NCBI GenBank assembly: GCA_914767715.1
Contig: OU612072.1
Span: forward strand, 23,498,001 to 23,562,000
DNA: 64,000 nt
Origin: Membranipora membranacea
Lineage: Eukaryota > Bryozoa > Gymnolaemata > Cheilostomatida > Membraniporidae
Reading direction: 5' to 3'
The notes below the pieces were generated by a model. The model saw nothing but the letters and a program-made list of their open reading frames with translations, ran no database searches and was not told the DNA's origin. Within the stretch, counting starts at the first letter, position 1; each line of letters begins with the position of its first letter. The position numbers were made by a program, and so were the translations under genes. Below, one piece after another: positions 61,001 to 64,000 of the stretch.

Positions 61001-62915
61001 TTAGCGGTTTCTTAGGTCTGCTGCAACCACACCGGAATATCGTAAAATTACGTCTAAAAAGTAATTTGTACTGAATGCACCAAATTTCAGAGCAACTTAG
61101 AACAAGTCCATAATTTGAAGGGCCTTGTTGTCTTACACAGCCACTCTGCCGATTGACTTTGCTAATTTATTTCATTCTGAGACCAAAGCGAGACCACACC
61201 ATGCTGTACTGTTTGTTATGGTTGAGGTATTAATTGATTAGTTGATGCATTCGCACACAAACAAAAAAAGCTAAGTAAATAAAATGTTCAGTGAAGCCTA
61301 ATAACTATTCACTCTGATTATTATCCCGACTTATCTCAGCAGAATTCACAAACCAGTATATGAGGGCCTGGGTATATATGTTAACCTTGGGGGTCTTTAA
61401 TTAAAGTGAGCTATACTTTTTGAAACAAATCATCCTTATAACTTGGCTGAAATAATTGCTCACCTGGTCTTTCAATTTGATAAATTTGGTTCCCAAACTA
61501 CTCACTCACAATGTATAAAGTCTCATCATAAATGAGAAATTTCAGAAAGGGGTTCCTAGCAGGTCTAATCCGCTTACAAGATGATAATATAATAGTGATT
61601 TTTTTGCTGTTTGTGATAGAAAACACCCCTGATAAAATGAAGCAACACACGATATCATTAGCTAACTGAGAAATATGCTTGGTTGGGTATTTGTGTTTCT
61701 TGCAAAATGGCCAAAAACTTCATGATTTATGATACTTCAAGTTGAACCAACATTCACATATATTATGAGGAAATACAGCAGATCGGATACCAGAGATTAA
61801 AGTTTGGGTGCATGTGTACTGGGATACATAAAATGTGTAATTAATTAATCAGCATTCACGCACTCGTTGACATCATTCTCTGTTCAATGTTATTGTATCA
61901 TTATATTGCTAAACATTGAAATATGCCAACATAGTTAATGACAAAAGACCAGGAAAAAACTCCAATCATGAATCAATGACCAATGAAATACAAACACGAT
62001 AGGTTTGATTATTGATTATCGATCGATTGGTTTATACATTCGCACTCAAACAAAAATAGCTAAGTAACAAATGGTCACTTAGGCTTGCTAGATTTAAAAA
62101 TCCTGACACTCAATAACAAAGGAGCCTTATGATTGTATGCACTGATAATCATCTCAAACATATCGCATTACATTACATACTATACGAGGGCTTGGGTATA
62201 TAATTTATCCGAGGGGTTCACTAGCTTAGGCTCTCAATTAGACAACTTTTTTCTCCAATTGCTCACCAGTAGAACGTGAAGTTTCACCAATGGGTGACCA
62301 ATTTGGAACGACACCTCATCCTCACACCAAGAAATGACGAGCGTGTGATTTGGACAGTTTCAAATTGAGAGATATTCTTGGAAAACTAAATCAACTCAAA
62401 ATTTTCATTAACCAAACTAATCCTTCTTGAAAGATGGCAACATTGATTATGATGGTGCCTATAACCTGATTTAACATCTCGATAGATTACGGTATAATAC
62501 AGCAGATTAGTAACCTGACCTTGGATTTTGAATAATCTGTCTGCCAGGAATATTTTAAGTGCTGAGAGCATGTATTTTCACTCAGAGAGCTTGTTCGCTT
62601 ACTCATAGAGATTGTGTACTTACTTTGAGCGCTTGCATACCTGCTTTGATAGCTGGTGTACTGACTGTGTTAGCTGATTTACTTACTGCTAGCTTGTGTA
62701 CTTAGTTTGTTAGCATATTAACTTACCTTGATAGCTGTTATAATGCTGAGATCCTCAGGAACATTATCATGTATAGCTATCAGTAGGTCAGTATAACCTC
62801 CATCATCACTCAGTAGTATATCCTGCCTTGTTCCGCCAATATTTGAGGAATTAACTCCAAGACAACATGTTGTCACTATGAAGATAGTGCAAGCCAATAG
62901 GCTGGGTAGGTTCAT
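43059..62915 (-). CDS. calcium-activated chloride channel regulator (CLCA) family protein, 20 exons
   Basis: Minus-strand exons: 62915-62727, 59115-58996, 58626-58467, 57494-57374, 57016-56851, 56366-56240, 55745-55522, 54700-54473, 54305-54172, 53979-53835, 53484-53275, 53078-52923, 52631-52511, 52215-52130, 48981-48876, 48711-48535, 44219-44082, 43797-43670, 43479-43313 and 43182-43059. All phases agree, giving 3,027 nt and 1,008 residues (vertebrate CLCAs are about 900-950). Residues 1-24 form a signal peptide. The CLCA N-terminal domain follows (YFKRLSILVP, DTPYTLQPGLCG, YIHLTPDY, HLRWGVFDE). At the protease site the usual HEXXH reads REFAH (162-166). The von Willebrand A domain keeps its metal site: DVSSS (363-367), T434 and D466. 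Beta-rich domains follow, including the fibronectin-like TLAWSAPGDDG. A transmembrane helix spans about 934-956, with a short cytoplasmic tail. Family members are secretory or membrane proteins, several self-cleaving, that modulate calcium-activated chloride currents; loss of the first His and its codon (CGA) argues against protease activity here. Confidence 0.93.
44374..48492. repeat. 4.1-kb minisatellite of 11-bp units (about 370 copies)
   Basis: The unit on the plus strand is GGNNACAGAGA. The variable pair is TG, CG, CA or AT, giving GGTGACAGAGA, GGCGACAGAGA, GGCAACAGAGA and GGATACAGAGA. It fills almost all of the CLCA intron between exons 48535 and 44219. Because 11 is not divisible by three and no unit variant creates a stop on the minus strand, all three minus frames stay open for more than 1,000 codons (11-residue repeat such as LSPLCHLSVTS). 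These are not genes. In the CLCA pre-mRNA the array is pyrimidine-rich. Confidence 0.97.
49173..51798. mobile_element. 2.6-kb foldback element with ~250-bp inverted arms
   Basis: CGGCGCCGGAACTTTGCCGA starts the left arm at 49173 and its reverse complement ends at 51798. The arms match over about 250 bp, down to GGGGCCGCCAT near 49850 and 51550. The left arm is interrupted by a nested insertion at 49259-49674. The 1.7-kb centre contains an (AT)n run (50528-50551) and no recognisable transposase, so it appears non-autonomous. It lies in the CLCA intron between exons 52130 and 48981. I found no clean target duplication at the outer ends. Confidence 0.85.
49259..49674. mobile_element. 416-bp nested MITE with 8-bp target duplication
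   Basis: The left end CATACATGGCAAGT and the inverted right end CATACCTGACAAGT differ at two positions. The insertion is flanked by a perfect 8-bp direct repeat, ACCTAAAT (49251-49258 and 49675-49682). The intact copy of the target survives in the opposite arm near 51715. An 8-bp duplication fits the hAT or P groups. Confidence 0.88.
54799..55085 (+). repeat. SINE (tRNA-derived), CLCA intron
   Basis: It contains a box-A-like AATTGGTTAGCACGC and a box B GAGTTCGAGTCCC about 50 nt apart, preceded by a ~130-bp head (GGCGATGGTGGAATGGACT). The element matches the inverted copy at 59785-60110 along its whole length, including GCTTTCAAGGTTG and TATACCTCTTCT downstream. Confidence 0.75.
57025..57240 (+). 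repeat. SINE-like tRNA-derived repeat next to a CLCA acceptor
   Basis: Box A (TGGTTAGAGCGCC) and a box-B-like GTGGGTTTAAATCTC are about 35 nt apart, followed by an unrelated body. Its left end lies about nine nt from the acceptor of the CLCA exon that starts at 57016. Confidence 0.55.
59330..59430 (+). repeat. degenerate SINE-like fragment
   Basis: A box-A-like TGATCGTTAGAGCATGGG and a box-B-like GAGGTCAAATTCTA occur in the right order within CLCA intron 1. It is too decayed to assign to a family. Confidence 0.35.
59785..60110 (-). repeat. SINE (tRNA-derived), inverted copy
   Basis: On the minus strand it carries box-A-like CAATCAGTTAGCGAGC and a good box B (GGGTTCGAATCCC), with the shared TATTCACTGCCAGG between them. 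It is the same family as 54799-55085 in the opposite orientation. Confidence 0.75.
60178..62270. repeat. diverged tandem duplications in CLCA intron 1
   Basis: A block ending in GACAAAAGACCAGGAAAA recurs near 60310, 60490 and 61940. A second block recurs at 61250-61490 and 62035-62270, marked by ATTCGCAC.CAAACAAAAA and by GAGGGC.TGGGTATATA then AATTGCTCACC. These are old overlapping duplications with no coding potential. Confidence 0.65.
62570..62745 (-). repeat. degenerate ~24-bp array spanning the CLCA exon-1 splice donor
   Basis: Read on the gene strand, copies such as AAGGTAAGTTAATATGCTA, ACTAAGTACACAAGCT, CAGTAAGTAAATCAGCT, GCAGGTATGCAAGC and AAAGTAAGTACACAATCT follow one another. The first is the true donor (exon end 62727). 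The others are imperfect copies of the donor and its flanks. Confidence 0.6.
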
Positions 62916-64000
62916 CTCTGCCCAAGAGAATGCAATCTCCCAGATATGGTCAACTATCTATGTGGTATGAATAAAAATTTGAAAGAACATGCTCTAATAC
63001 CTCCATTCATAAACCACTACCCAATAACAACCTGCATCGAACAGAGGAGATATTTCGCACAAAGTAATGTACAGCAAAGGGTTCCTAGAGACTAATAATC
63101 GGAGCAAGAGCATTTATTTTGGAATTCAATGATGAGAGTCAATTTCTATGTTAGAAGTCACCCAGTGTTTCCACTTCCCACAAAAACATGGTGCTAGAGA
63201 TAAATTTGTTTGCTCCTGAAGCGAGCCAAGGAATTGGGCATCAAGATTGAATTTGAATTTCTGTTCAAAGCACAAGTTCACCGTTGAGAAGAACTGCCAT
63301 ACAGTAAGAGAACAGAGCAGGCAAAAGAGCAGAGCAGATCTGAAGTATGCGCTTTATTAAATTCAAAGATAAAATATGAGAAAGCCAAGCCTACTGACTT
63401 ACTTGAATCTCAACAACGCTCTACGTTTTATCCGAAAACGACCACCTTGTGATCCTTACTGCCTATTGAACGCACCAGCAAGTTTTGCAATGGGCAGCCA
63501 GATTCTTGATAATTTTTGAACATTATGACTTGTTATATATTTTGAATGAATTATTTCACTAAACTGAAATTTGAACTACACTTAGTAACTGTATTGTTTA
63601 AATTAAATAGGCAGTGATTTAATAACAAACAAGTATTACTCAGTCCATATTGGTTCACTGACCACAACAAGGAAATAAAGCAAGCTATGTTAGCCTAATT
63701 GGAATTATTTGCGAGGGTAGCTGGATAAAATAATTTAAATGTTAAATTTTATTCTGAGGGAGCAGGGTTAGACCAAAGCTTTTCTGTTTGTTAAGAATTA
63801 CCTAGCCTGTCTTGCTTCTCTGTTTGTTTGTGAAACCAATCGATCGATAAATCAATAACTGTAAAAATATGTGGCAATATACTGTGCCGTCAAATTTTAC
63901 TATGGTACATTTCGGTCTATTCTATGTCGAAAATGCAGAGTAATTCTACAAGGCCATACCAAATTGATAACTTGTTCTGAGGTTTTTTGTATTCAGTGCA
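62916..64000. other. upstream region of the CLCA gene, nothing further assigned
   Basis: The minus-strand ATG at 62915-62913 opens directly into a signal peptide. The 1.1 kb beyond should contain the 5' untranslated region and promoter, but I see no distinctive promoter motif, gene or repeat. Confidence 0.4.

Overview
This 64-kb window is nuclear DNA from an animal. It has split genes with GT-AG introns, a complete CLCA-family gene (a metazoan family), LINE, Ty3/gypsy and P-superfamily elements, tRNA-derived SINEs, MITEs and large minisatellites. It is AT-rich, with introns of about 0.1-4 kb. An invertebrate fits best; I cannot resolve the lineage. No CRISPR array, rRNA or convincing functional tRNA gene is present. 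Exon models were read by eye, joining open segments whose splice sites and codon phases agree.

Layout. 1-10.7 kb: the last eight visible exons (+) of an unrecognised gene, one intron with a GC donor. Its introns hold SINE-like sequence, two abutting MITEs sharing a TTAA, a TA-flanked MITE carrying a tRNA-like sequence, and a LINE 3' remnant. 11.0-12.4 kb: a LINE piece with complete ORF1. 14.0-16.2 kb: a broken Ty3/gypsy pol (-). 16.4-25.0 kb: an 8.5-kb DNA transposon with about 29-bp inverted repeats and a 7-bp target duplication. It holds two convergent genes, a P-type transposase (-) and a zinc-finger protein (+) whose C-terminal half resembles the C-terminal region of P-type transposases. 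26.3-30.6 kb: a second, decayed LINE copy of the same family. 30.6-39.2 kb: mostly non-coding, with several independent tandem arrays and a long hairpin. 39.2-39.5 kb: two small terminal exons of an unknown gene. 43.1-62.9 kb: a 20-exon CLCA gene (-) encoding 1,008 residues in an unbroken frame. Its introns contain a 4.1-kb 11-bp minisatellite, a 2.6-kb foldback element with a nested MITE, SINEs, and a tandem array built over the exon-1 splice donor.

The strongest candidate for something undescribed is the two-gene P-superfamily element at 16449-24968. The transposase keeps its apparent catalytic residues but lacks a recognisable THAP finger and the usual C-terminal region. The neighbouring convergent gene supplies a C2H2 finger and a similar C-terminal region. 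Each gene carries a single frameshift, one in a 15-G run, which may be real decay or assembly error. The second notable item is the CLCA protein, whose protease motif HEXXH reads REFAH while the von Willebrand A metal site is intact.
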